A DNA stretch of 64,000 bases, from NCBI GenBank assembly GCA_951799405.1, contig OX637344.1, forward strand, positions 8,742,001 to 8,806,000. The letters are read 5' to 3'. The DNA is from Agapetus fuscipes. Its lineage: Eukaryota > Arthropoda > Insecta > Trichoptera > Glossosomatidae. This document shows positions 55,530 through 64,000 of the stretch, one piece after another (positions within the stretch are counted from its first letter, which is position 1; the number at the start of each line of letters is the position of its first letter). Below the pieces are notes generated by a model. It did no database searches. It saw nothing but the letters and a program-made list of their open reading frames with translations, and had not been told where the DNA came from. Position numbers and translations under genes: made by a program.

Positions 55530-55745
55530 GTTATGGCCGAGGGGGCCAAGTGTTCGCTCTTTCTAGCGTATTTGGAATAGAATAACGTTGGTTCGATCCC
55601 CGCTTGGGTCAATTGACTTTAACTTTGACCCTGGTTCAACAGATGTTATTGGGTAATTATGAATAAATAATTAATTAATATAAGCAATAATTAATTATTG
55701 ATGATATTAATACCTGTTTCTGGCCAGGCAGAATAGGTTGGTAAA
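55530..55745 (+). repeat. SINE F, reference copy
   Basis: GTGTTATGGCCGAGGGGGCC (A box), GGTTCGATCCCCGC (B box), CTTTGACCCTGGTTCAACAG body, and CTGGCCAGGCAGAATAGGTT end. Confidence 0.78.
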
Positions 55746-56334
55746 TTGCATTCCTCTTCACAAATCTTTTTTTTTTTAAATTCAAAATTAAAATGTGACC
55801 AAAGTAGGTACGGTATATCCGCTTTCTGTGCTTAATTGTTGGCAGAAGTTCATTTGTGGTTCACTTCTTCATTGGTGACTCGATCACGCCAAGAGATCTG
55901 AAGCATTTTTCAGTAGGCACACATCTCGAACGCTCCAATTCAATTCCACAAACCATTAAAAATACAATAAAAATCTTTGCACGGTTCCATCAATCAAGCA
56001 CCAATTTCGCAGATTTCCTTTCACCCCCTGTGTTTCACATTTCTTCGCCTTGAGCTGCACAGCAATATTTCTCCAACAGAGACGCGATCAATTACCTTAA
56101 CAGTCTCGTTTATGGCTTGCAACGAAGCTCAATGCATTTATTGCTGCAATTTTATTCAATTCCATACAAAAGTCTGTGTCGTTGCGAGACTTGCGAGTGC
56201 ATAAGTGTGTCAACAGAGCTCGTAAAATCCAACGAGGATTGTTTATTCACTTTTTGGAAACTGCAGTTCAAAGTTTGCTACGTCCCAAGTTCAAAATTTT
56301 ACGTTCACACACAACCATTGTGTTGTACCAGTTT
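55746..56334. other. No recognised gene
   Basis: Short open frames on both strands without splice or family support. Confidence 0.35.
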
Positions 56335-56640
56335 TTATTTTATTTTTAAGAAATCCTATGTGAAAGAGTCCCCAAATTTCAGAACACCTAGAAGTCTATG
56401 GCATTTTGTTAGAGTGCCGCAGATGTGCCGCGTTGGTTAACTGGCGACTAATGTCGTGATTCTTTGTAACAGAGGTGTTGCGTGTGCGCAGTGTTGTGTT
56501 GTGTGTTGCGTTGTCTTTGCTTTGAGACGTCAAAAAGAAGTCGCGGTTGATACCCTGATCCTTTATAATAAATAGCAGAGGTGTTAGCTGCGTAGTGCAG
56601 TGTGGTGTTTGCTTTGAGACACTGAAAAGAAATCAAATGA
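56335..56640 (-). mobile_element. Diverged 3' end of the LINE family seen at 22515
   Basis: The plus-strand segment 56350-56460 (AAATCCTATGTG...GTCCCCAA...GTGCCGCAGATGTG) aligns by eye with 22535-22630 (GGAATCCTGTGCG...CTCCCCAA...GTGCCGCAGAGGTG). It lies in the same orientation and also follows a T-rich stretch. It is older and its reading frame is lost. A second, weaker copy of the GCAGAGGTGTT motif follows at 56573. The upper boundary is approximate. Confidence 0.55.
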
Positions 56641-56654
56641 TATCAATTGTAATA

Positions 56655-56800
56655 TTTTGGATGGTTGGTGCATTAACACTGTGAAAATTCATCTTTTCTT
56701 AAGTTATTAAAACTCTGTTTTATTTTCACTCTTTATTATTTTTGGACACAAACGTTTTCAACTACACAGTAACCATCATCCAATATCAATTGTACATTGA
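56655..56800 (-). mobile_element. Family D element, partial
   Basis: The plus strand has AACACTGTGAAAATTCAT (reverse of the shared downstream word), AAACTCTGTTTTATTTTCAC (arm) and AAACGTTTTCAACTA-CACAGTAA. The core on the minus strand reads GATGA, ACT-GTGT-AGT, TGAA, AACGTT. CTGATGA is mutated at its first bases. Confidence 0.6.
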
Positions 56801-57606
56801 AGCTTTCACGGCCGGTTTTTGTTTACATAACAATAATTTTTTTTTGGGCTATGTAGCCCTCAAATGATATTGGTTCTGAATAGAGCACGGTTTACTTAAG
56901 TTAGGTCATTCTTTCTATATGGCCAAACCATCTCGTCACATTCTATTGTACCTATACGTTCACACTCTCGTTTAAATTGTATTTCTGTTCTCCCATTTAT
57001 TTTTAGCACTGTATTATCTAAGATTTGTTTATGTCATACTCCTCAAATGTTTAATTTCCATCCCTTGTAAACAACTGATTTTTACTCGTAGTGCATGCTT
57101 CACTTCCATTTATCTCCCCATCTCCCCATTCTCAAAGTCTGATAGTTTAAATAAAAAATAACTAAGTAATCAGTCGCAAAACATATAAAGTCGTCTTGTA
57201 ACATAAGAAAAATGGACTGTAAAAATGCTCCCCTTTTAGTAGGTAACGTTGTAGTTTCTAGTCATTTTTGGTAAAACGCTGTAACTGAGTTTACACGTAA
57301 ATTTCATACTTTTTTAGTTTTTGAGATTTGGCGACAATTTTAATGTTTGTAGTGTTATGTATGTTAGAACAGTAAAAGTTTGCACAAAGTTTCTGAGAGA
57401 ACACTATTTCATAGGGGTCATACATGGTTGTACCCACATTTACAAGTTTCATAACAATATTTAATACAACTTGAGTTCTTGAAGTTTTCTTATAAAAGAA
57501 AATAAGAATTTAATGGGCATTTTATTAAACTTAACTTTAACGCAAGAAAGTTTCACAAATAGAGCAATTTTTAACAGTGTGTACTTAAAGAGATAACATT
57601 TTCTTG
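56801..57606. other. No recognisable gene
   Basis: TTCACGGCCGGTTTTTG at 56807 recalls the family E start. Nothing else. Confidence 0.35.
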
Positions 57607-57903
57607 GACCGGTCCGTAGTCCAGTGGCAACACTTCGGACTCGTCAATGGAAGTTTGTGGATTCGAATCCCGGCGGAGCACAAAAATATACCAAATGTGC
57701 TCTACGCTGGGTTGAAATATTCATAAACCTTTCCCAAAAGACCGGTCACTGAAAGGTCCATACAACCTTAAAACAACTGGAACTGGGTCTTGCTTGAGAA
57801 TTTGCGCTTTCTACAGCGACGACCAAACTCTCAGAGGGCTCTTGAGTTGTGATACACACAAAAATAGCGCTCAACAAATAAATCAACCTAATATTATTAT
57901 TAT
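57607..57903 (+). repeat. SINE A, full length
   Basis: GACCGGTCCGTAGTCCAGTG head, intact B box (GATTCGAATCC), and tail ATATTATTATTATG. A short internal duplication (AACTGGAACTGGGTC) is visible. Confidence 0.87.
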
Positions 57904-59166
57904 GTGTTCGACAAAACTTGTATGATTCCCGATAGTCTAAGATTTTTTCTAACTAGCCGCATTGTGAAACGTATGCAATTGACAATTATGTTAAATGCAA
58001 TACGAAGCGTTTTAGTGACTATTTAAACTACCTACACGATTCTGTATTGAATTTATGACTCCTACTCGGCCAAGTAACATCAATTTTTTTCTCCTCCACA
58101 TTTTAAATGAACTGATTCCATTCAAAATACCTAATTGAAAATCCGTGACGGACAAATATTAAAAATCGAAATATTTGTATACATCGATACTTATTGCTTG
58201 CGTCAAATAATTAAGGCTTATTTATTAAATTAATCTAAAAGATTAAAAATAATTAAGTTTATTTACACAATTATTTCATAACATGTTTTTTATTTGTTTG
58301 CAGGACAAGCAGTGTACATATTTGATCAAGAAAAAAAGGAATCCTGTTGGATAAAGTCAAGAAAAAACAACTTTTTTAACGTCAGAAAAACAACGGAAGA
58401 TAATCGAAATAAATCATGTCTCGAATAAAATATTAATTACACAGATAGATAAACAAATAATTGTCTAACAAAGCAAGACGTGATGAAGGATTGAAGAAAA
58501 TTAATAAAACATCCAATTGAATAATAAAAAAAACAAAATAATAAAAACAGAGAAAACAATACTTACGACAATCGATAAACAAATAGTTGTTAAACAAAGT
58601 ATGTATACAGTGATTTAATAAATTAAAGAAAATATGAAAAAAATTGCAGTAAATAAAAAGAGAAAACAATACTTACCACAATAGATAATCAAATAGTTGT
58701 TGAACGTGATTTAATAAATTATACAAAAATTAAATTTATAAATAAATAAATGATAAAATCTTAGAAATTGAACAAACTGGCGCCCCAAAGCGGAGGTGTG
58801 AGTACATGAAAAAGTTCACAACATTTTTCCGGGATTTTTGGCAGGGGAAAAGAAACTGTTTGATATCAGTTAAAAAAGTGCTGGAATTGAGTTGAAAAGT
58901 TTCCCGAGTCGAGATTGTATCAGAATGGCAAGAAAATGTGTCCTTTTTGTGTATTAAATTTTGCCTCAAAAAAAAAAAGGTTTGAAATCTAATTTTAAAC
59001 AAAAAAAATCTTGAATCTTTCAAACACAATTATTTTTTATTGAAAAGTGAATAGTGCTGCGGACGAAGTATTTTAAAAACTATGAAATTTAATTATTAAA
59101 ATAATGATGTTTGTAACAGTCAAAGACTTTGCATATTTTAAGATGGTGAATATTCGGACTTGTCAA
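57904..59166. other. Upstream region of the K2P coding start
   Basis: Very AT-rich. A good splice-acceptor-like site (TTTTTTATTTGTTTGCAG) lies at 58286-58303, so a 5' UTR exon might begin at 58304. AACAATACTTACNACAAT with flanking AAACAAATAGTTG recurs at 58553 and 58667. No coding sequence. Confidence 0.35.
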
Positions 59167-59205
59167 TAATGTGTCAGAGGAATTTGGAACATCCGTTCTG
59201 ATATT

Positions 59206-59353
59206 ATGGAGCGCAAGAGGTCGTCCAGGAGAAGACGGCCGGCATACGAGGCACCTTACACAGATAAGCTGAAGGAATACGTGCGACAGTTTATTGCTTT
59301 CATGTTTAGCAATATTGGAATAATGGGTCTCGTGGTTGGCTACACTATCGGAG
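59206..59353 (+). CDS. K2P (two-pore-domain) potassium channel, coding exon 1 (partial gene)
   Basis: This exon encodes the cytosolic N-terminus and first membrane helix of a K+ leak channel of the K2P/TWiK type. A basic start (MERKRSSRRRRP) leads into a hydrophobic helix that includes FMFSNIGIMGLVVGYTIG. Residues about 27-50 fit M1. The ATG is chosen because an in-frame TAA lies 39 bases upstream (59167-59169) with no ATG between, assuming the exon is continuous there. The donor is GGAG|GTTGGC, phase 1, and joins exon 2 to give YTIGGAFMF, the conserved end of M1. K2P proteins work as plasma-membrane dimers setting resting potential, which is family knowledge. The orthologue cannot be named from this piece, because insects carry several TWiK-like genes. 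A 5' non-coding exon further upstream is possible. Confidence 0.88.
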
Positions 59354-59411
59354 GTTGGCATTTTACTTTTCTTGTTTTTTTTTTTTAATAAATTTGTTAC
59401 GAGCAACTCAA

Positions 59412-59612
59412 TTCACCAACCTATTTTTCCTGGCTAGAAAAATGGATTAATAATTCATTTTTTTATTGAATTATTAATGAATAACTACTAATTACATCCG
59501 TTGAACCAAGGTTGAAGTTATTGTCGATAGACATGACGCAGGCGGGGTTCGAACCAGCGTTAGTGTCAACAACGCAAATTCGAGCGCCGACGCCTTCTTT
59601 AACAACATTGAA
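59412..59612 (-). repeat. SINE F in K2P intron 1
   Basis: ACCAACCTATTTTTCCTGGC (end), GGGGTTCGAACC (reversed B box) and CGAGCGCCGACGCC (reversed head). Confidence 0.77.
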
Positions 59613-59639
59613 GTTTTATAATTTAAATTAAAGCGCACC

Positions 59640-59958
59640 TATTTGACGGCTTGCTTTTAATCTCAGAGGGCTAGAGTTTGATTCCCATGAAAGTTGTTTC
59701 CGATTTGTGTTTATTTCGAAACCAAGACCATAATACTAGAAAGGTGTACCTACTCAGTGTCCATATGAAATGAGTACCTGCTACCTAGAATACAGAGAAA
59801 CCCTCACTTCAATTGAAGTGGGTGTCGTAAGGCTGGCCCCCTTCTCTATCAAAATGAATAGGTTACACTCACCACATGCGACCCCTCACGAGAATACCCT
59901 ACTTCAACTGAAGGGATTGGGGTAAGGCCGGCCATCTTACCTGTAAAAATAAAAAATA
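59640..59958 (+). repeat. SINE B with internal duplication, left part (K2P intron 1)
   Basis: Body and end appear once (to CCACATGCGACCCCTCACGA at about 59890). The middle then restarts at CTACTTCAACTGAAGGGATT and is cut at 59958 by family C. Confidence 0.8.
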
Positions 59959-60222
59959 GTGCTTGAAATTATATGTAGGTTGGTATGCGGCTGACCACCC
60001 ATACTGTCTAAAATGGTTCACTTTGCCAATGTCACCCCTGTTTCAGGGAAGGTCGGCAAGAGTAACAGGGTGTATGTTCATTTGAGATTTGGGTTTTTGT
60101 ATTGTACGTCCACATGCGGCATGTTTAAGCGCCAACTTTACGTGTCTGCTTGTGAAAATCCATATAATGTGAATCCCGATTGTAACATATCTGTGCAACT
60201 TAGATTAGGATAGATTAGATTA
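59959..60222 (+). repeat. Family C inserted in SINE B (K2P intron 1)
   Basis: TGTAGGTTGGTATGCGGCTG start and TTAGATTAGGATAGATTAGA tail. SINE B sequence continues on both sides. Confidence 0.87.
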
Positions 60223-60306
60223 GGTTTCACTCGCCACATGCGACTTCTTTGAGGAGAACGCGGTAAAAAGTATCAATATAATATGTGTGTGTAGCTTAGT
60301 TGCGCT
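60223..60306 (+). repeat. SINE B 3' end after family C insertion
   Basis: GGTTTCACTCGCCACATGCG to GTGTAGCTTAGTTGCG. Confidence 0.85.
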
Positions 60307-60350
60307 TTTTTTTTAACGAAATTTAATTATCTAGTGTTTTTGTTTTCCAG

Positions 60351-60495
60351 GCGCGTTCATGTTTATAGCCATCGAAGCTGAGAGTGCCAGAGACCTGACA
60401 GCCGATGTCCTGGCCAAGAGAGGACGGACAGCTGCGAGGTTATGGGAGCTTACGAGCACCATCAATGTGTTCAACGAATCTGCGTGGTCCAACAA
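60351..60495 (+). CDS. K2P potassium channel, coding exon 2
   Basis: The acceptor is a pyrimidine-rich tract ending TTTTCCAG, and the donor is AA|GTAGGT. Phases (1 in, 2 out) agree with the neighbouring exons. The translation continues M1 (AFMFIAIEAES) and then runs into the predicted helical extracellular cap (RDLTADVLAKRGRTAARLWE). The sequence INVFNESAW contains a possible N-glycosylation site, NES, on the expected extracellular side. The acidic residues after M1 (IEAES) are usual in K2P channels. The exon is intact, with no stop or frameshift. Intron 1 (59354-60350) is largely filled by SINE F, SINE B and family C copies. Confidence 0.88.
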
Positions 60496-60619
60496 GTAGG
60501 TCAAATATTAATTATATTCACATAAAACCATTGTTTAGGAATTTGCCAATTTCAAGGTCTAGCGAAAATTGTGACCGGTAGAATTTATATTTATAGTCAA
60601 TAATCTGATAACTTCTAAA

Positions 60620-60780
60620 GATGTATTAGCATTACGGATCATATTTAATGCAGGCCTATAAGCAAGCTTACACATGATGCATGTAAATAAATAATAAACC
60701 TTACCATTTATGAAAATAAAGTTTTTAACTCCTGCCGCCTTTTCCTGAAAACGGGGCGCCATAGAAAAAAAGTGAACGAA
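60620..60780 (-). repeat. Family C, diverged (K2P intron 2)
   Basis: TACACATGATGCATGTAAAT to GCCGCCTTTTCCTGAAAACG and GTGAAC. Confidence 0.65.
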
Positions 60781-60920
60781 GTTTCAACACCATGGGAGTT
60801 TGCTTTTTTGAGCATTAAATCGCTTATTATCTGTCTATGTAAATGGTCTTCAAATAAAAACCTACGGAAAGAGACCTGGATTTACTATTTTAAAAATCAG
60901 TCAGCATAAGAATTTTAGGC

Positions 60921-60967
60921 TTACACGGTCGGCTGATTTGTTTCAGCAACATTAGCCGACCGTGTAA
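60921..60967. repeat. Perfect 14-bp hairpin (family E), K2P intron 2
   Basis: TTACACGGTCGGCT and AGCCGACCGTGTAA flank a 19-base loop. The next bases, TTTCTGTGGTCTATGG, parallel the CCATAGACCACGG near the 52754 hairpin. Confidence 0.85.
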
Positions 60968-61495
60968 GATCCGTTTCTGTGGTCTATGGTGGCTAACTCC
61001 CCAACATATAATCGAATAGTTTACAAAGCATTTCAACACTTCAGTGCATAAATTTCACAACAACCATTGAAACCAAAAAAAAAGGATCTGGCTGTCCAAG
61101 GGGCTAGCAAAGCGCAAAATGATTATTGCTTGATTTTGATAACTTACATGCAGAAGCAGCAAATCTGCGTTGTCAAACGAGTGTGTTCGAGATTTTGCTG
61201 GAAGATGTTGTCCTTGCGGATTGCGGTTCTGGTGGTTGGTTGGGTAAAACATTCTTTCAGATCATTCACTTGGTTTTATTCGATCCACAAATTCACAAAA
61301 AAAGGGCAAGATGCTGTCTGATTGAAAGTCAAGAAGGAAGACTGATAAAAAAACAATACTAAATGTCAAAATTGAAATCCAATAAGATTTTACTTATCAC
61401 TGCTTAATTTACATAGTACTTATGAAAGTTGGTACAAGTTTACTGATAAAATCCACAGATGTCAATACTGGGCAATTGAAAATTGGCAATTGACT

Positions 61496-61629
61496 ATAAT
61501 CTATAATCTAAGTTGCAAGGATATATTCATTCAAAGCTCTCAGATGTATGCCCACAAACAAACACGTGTAGTTCGCGCTTACAAATGCTGATTGTGTACT
61601 TACAAATAAAATCCAAACCTCAAATGAAC
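61496..61629 (-). repeat. Family C, tail half, split by the LTR element
   Basis: ACTATAATCTATAATCTAAG to AAACCTCAAATGAAC, where the LTR begins. Confidence 0.88.
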
Positions 61630-61891
61630 TGTGAGGGTTTTTCCTCTGTCCTGCTGATTGACACAATTAATAATGTAACAGCCACTTTAATATGTTTACT
61701 TTTATTCCTTTCACAATGTATACACAATAAACCACAGCACAATAATATTAATTATTCTTAATTACACATGCTTGTGGCTCTCACGCCAGGCAAGCTTCTT
61801 CCCTCTTTCTGCATTCTTTTGTTTTCCTTTTTCCATTCAAATTTAAATACAATGTTCCATTCTACCAAACAAACAAACTCATCTCGTCACA
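61630..61891 (-). repeat. 3' LTR of the TRIM-like element
   Basis: Lower-coordinate LTR, which is 3' in element orientation because the polypurine tract (61897-61910) adjoins it. The plus-strand ends are TGTGAGGG and CTCGTCACA. Confidence 0.9.
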
Positions 61892-62840
61892 ATACACCTC
61901 CTTCCTCTCATAAAAAAAAAACATTTTTCATGTGTATGAAAAATTTGAGGTGATGAATGATACGGTGAAAGTTGATATAAAAGTGATCAGTGAAAGAATG
62001 AATTATGAAATATTGCATGAATGAAGGTATGAAACATAAATTAAACAAAGTATTACATATGAAAGTAAAGTTTTTAAAAAAAATTGATGGACTGATAAAT
62101 TTATTAATGAAAAATAAATTTAAATATTGGGAAAGATGTGATAGGTACATGTTTAAAAAAAAAGTTATTTTAATGAATTGATTAATTAACTGGTGAATGT
62201 TTATTATGTATTGTTATTTGATTAATTTGAATTGTTTGAATTAAGTATTTAAAAAAAAAAACAAATATTTGTTTATAATATAGAATATGAAATTTGTGTT
62301 AAAAAAAAAAAATATATATATTCATTTTAAGTATGAAAATAATTAGTATTGTTAAAAAAAAAGGTATTAATGACTGAATAATGTATCAGAAACAGGTTTT
62401 TTTTTTATTTTCATATTTTTGAAATTTATCCTTAAAATAAAACAAAATATGTGGCGCCGGCTGAGCATTATGATACATTATTTACTCATTGTAAAAGAAA
62501 AAAAAAAATTATTTTTTCTTCTGGGACGTTCGATTTTTAAATCTTCATTTCTTCTGAACGTAGTGTAGGTAATTTGAATTCTCTCACCTTCAATATTTTC
62601 AAAACCGCCTTTGAAATCTTGCAATTTCTTGTTATAAATTGTATAAGTTGAGTTTTTTAAAACATTTTAAACGTGTTGATGCTTTCACAACCATAAATCT
62701 GTCCAATTTTAATTATTTCATATATTGTATTGTTTTCAATGTCATTTGTTGAAATCGACTGTCATTTGTTTTTGTTTGTGAAAAATTTTCTTCATAGGAA
62801 TTTCATTTACAGATTTTTTCTTTTACGTTGGGCGCCAAAA

Positions 62841-63102
62841 TGTGAGGGTTTTTCCTCTGTCCTGCTGATTGACACAATTAATAATGTAACAGCCACTTTA
62901 ATATGTTTACTTTTATTCCTTTCACAATGTATACACAATAAACCACAGCACAATAATATTAATTATTCTTAATTACACATGCTTGTGGCTCTCACGCCAG
63001 GCAAGCTTCTTCCCTCTTTCTGCATTCTTTTGTTTTCCTTTTTCCATTCAAATTTAAATACAATGTTCCATTCTACCAAACAAACAAACTCATCTCGTTA
63101 CA
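62841..63102 (-). repeat. 5' LTR of the TRIM-like element
   Basis: Higher-coordinate LTR, which is 5' in element orientation because the primer-binding site adjoins it. It is the same as its partner by eye except CTCGTTACA at the end. Confidence 0.9.
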
Positions 63103-63221
63103 GAACATAAGCCCTGCAACTCTTGCCGACATTCCCTGAAACAGGGGTGACATTGGCAAAGTGAACCATTTTTTACAGTATGGGTGGTCAGCCTCATACC
63201 AACCTATAAGTCAAGGAAAAT
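63103..63221 (-). repeat. Family C, head half, split by the LTR element
   Basis: GAACATAAGCCCTGCAACTC to CCAACCTATAAGTCAAGGAA, continuing the copy interrupted at 61629. Confidence 0.88.
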
Positions 63222-63439
63222 TGATGGATGTCAGTGATAGTTAATTGACAAGTAAATGTTTATGCAGTTCTTGATTACAACATGTCAATTTTTTTGACAG
63301 AGTGAGTGGAGGTATTTAAAGACTCAATCTTTTGTCCCTTTTTGGATCATATTTTCACGCGCAGTTGACTTATTAGATTCTTTGCGTTCTATGTATAATG
63401 TCGTTGCTTTTCTAGTTTTTTTTTTCTTTTTTCTTCAAG

Positions 63440-63585
63440 TGTTGCTCTTGAACTCAGCGACTACCAGAACTTCATCATCAAGGCGGTGAAGAACGGCTAC
63501 GATGGCATCGACGACCCTGAAGAATCCAAGCAGTGGAGGTTTTCAGGCGCCTTCCTATATGCCCTCACTGTCATCTCCACCATTG
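63440..63585 (+). CDS. K2P potassium channel, coding exon 3 (ends inside first pore signature)
   Basis: The acceptor is a T-rich tract ending CTTCAAG and the donor is G|GTAAGT. The exon enters in phase 2 and leaves in phase 1. The translation (VALELSDYQNFIIKAVKNG...) ends with WRFSGAFLYALTVISTIG, the first pore helix and the start of the K+ selectivity filter (T-x-x-T-I-G-Y-G). The exon stops after the first base of the filter glycine codon, so the next exon must begin by completing Gly followed by Tyr-Gly. No such exon is visible in the remaining 415 bases, so M2 to M4 and the second pore lie outside the window. An intron at this point is a recurring feature of K2P genes. Confidence 0.92.
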
Positions 63586-64000
63586 GTAAGTCATTTTCCT
63601 TAGTTTAACTTAATTTTTCAAATGTATCTTCTATTTTTTGTAAGCATATTTAAATAGCCTTCTTAGTGCTTGTTTGTCGTATCTCTCACAGAGGTCATTT
63701 GACATTAGCTATATTTGTATGTGTACTGGAACAATGTGTCTTACGAATGCTGTAAATTGATTATGAAAATATTAAAATCAACTCTCACATTATCGTGTTT
63801 TACGTTTTTTTCCAGATTGTGTAGAATGTGATTTTTAGGACAGTTATATTCAAAATGTTATCTTTGAATCCATTGGTAGATAAGCCAAACAAGCACTGGG
63901 GGTACGTTATGCCAATGATTTCATTAATGTTTTAATTATGTGGATACGTCATCCCATTTTGTATCATTTATTCATTCCAAATATTCAAACATTCTTTACA
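63586..64000. other. Start of K2P intron 3
   Basis: Opens with GTAAGT. No exon completing GYG is visible before the window ends. Confidence 0.7.

Larger units (their letters stand above)
61630..63102 (-). mobile_element. Non-autonomous LTR retrotransposon (TRIM/LARD-like), complete with 4-bp TSD
   Basis: Two 262-bp direct repeats (61630-61891, 62841-63102), each TG...CA, differ at one visible base (C/T near the end). The element is flanked by GAAC (61626-61629 and 63103-63106) and splits a family C copy. Orientation is minus. A primer-binding site, TGGCGCCCAACG, reads on the minus strand at 62826-62837, three bases from the LTR. A purine-rich tract (GAGAGGAAGGAGG) reads on the minus strand beside the other LTR. 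The 949-bp interior is AT-rich and has no gag or pol. It needs enzymes supplied in trans, and it lies antisense inside K2P intron 2. Confidence 0.9.

Noticed and set aside
19714..57680. tRNA genes suggested by A and B boxes (for example 33087, 39348, 55532, 57607)
   Set aside because: Each is followed by the same SINE body, and the acceptor and anticodon stems do not close properly. They are SINE heads.
58286..58330. Acceptor-like TTTTTTATTTGTTTGCAG as a K2P 5' UTR exon
   Set aside because: No matching upstream donor or promoter could be identified, so it is mentioned only as a possibility.

Overview
The window is animal DNA, most likely from an arthropod, with AT-rich sequence crowded with transposable elements. 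Exactly one host gene is convincing. At the right-hand end, three exons (59206-59353, 60351-60495, 63440-63585, plus strand) splice in frame. They encode the N-terminus, first membrane helix, extracellular cap and first pore helix of a two-pore-domain (K2P/TWiK-type) potassium channel, and the rest of the gene lies beyond the window. I cannot name the species.

The rest is repeats. The best-preserved mobile element is a roughly 4 kb non-LTR retrotransposon (about 4020-8020) with a zinc-knuckle ORF1, an endonuclease/reverse-transcriptase ORF2 and a poly-A tail. ORF1 and ORF2 share one reading frame and are separated only by TAG CAA TTA. ORF2 has no ATG before the end of its endonuclease domain, so stop-codon readthrough is the likely expression route. 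Other LINE pieces are a 5'-truncated jockey-like copy (50390-52688, minus), RTE-type copies (3036-3290, 10836-11405, 29250-30605, 37460-38471), and shorter 3' ends at 22515-23279, 24329-24620, 34775-35010 and 56335-56640.

The most abundant repeat ('family C', over 30 copies) is the 3' UTR of one RTE-type LINE subfamily, ending in (AGATT)n or (ATAGATT)n. Many copies start at the same point, so it may also move as a separate SINE-like unit. Three tRNA-derived SINE families (A, B, F) are scattered throughout. A 1.47 kb non-autonomous LTR retrotransposon with near-identical LTRs sits antisense in K2P intron 2, and a solo LTR of the same family lies at 45380-45566.

Five loci are palindromic or fold-back elements with a shared core, CTGANGA / short hairpin / GAA / AACGTT / H. 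This core fits a hammerhead-ribozyme-like motif of the type known from Penelope-like elements, and its stem sequences differ between copies while keeping pairing. A 16-bp satellite (35960-37440) has a 480-bp higher-order repeat, is interrupted by a LINE, and is flanked by a direct repeat. Nested insertions order several events: LINE in SINE A, family C in SINE B, LTR element in family C, LINE in satellite, and SINE A in a minisatellite.
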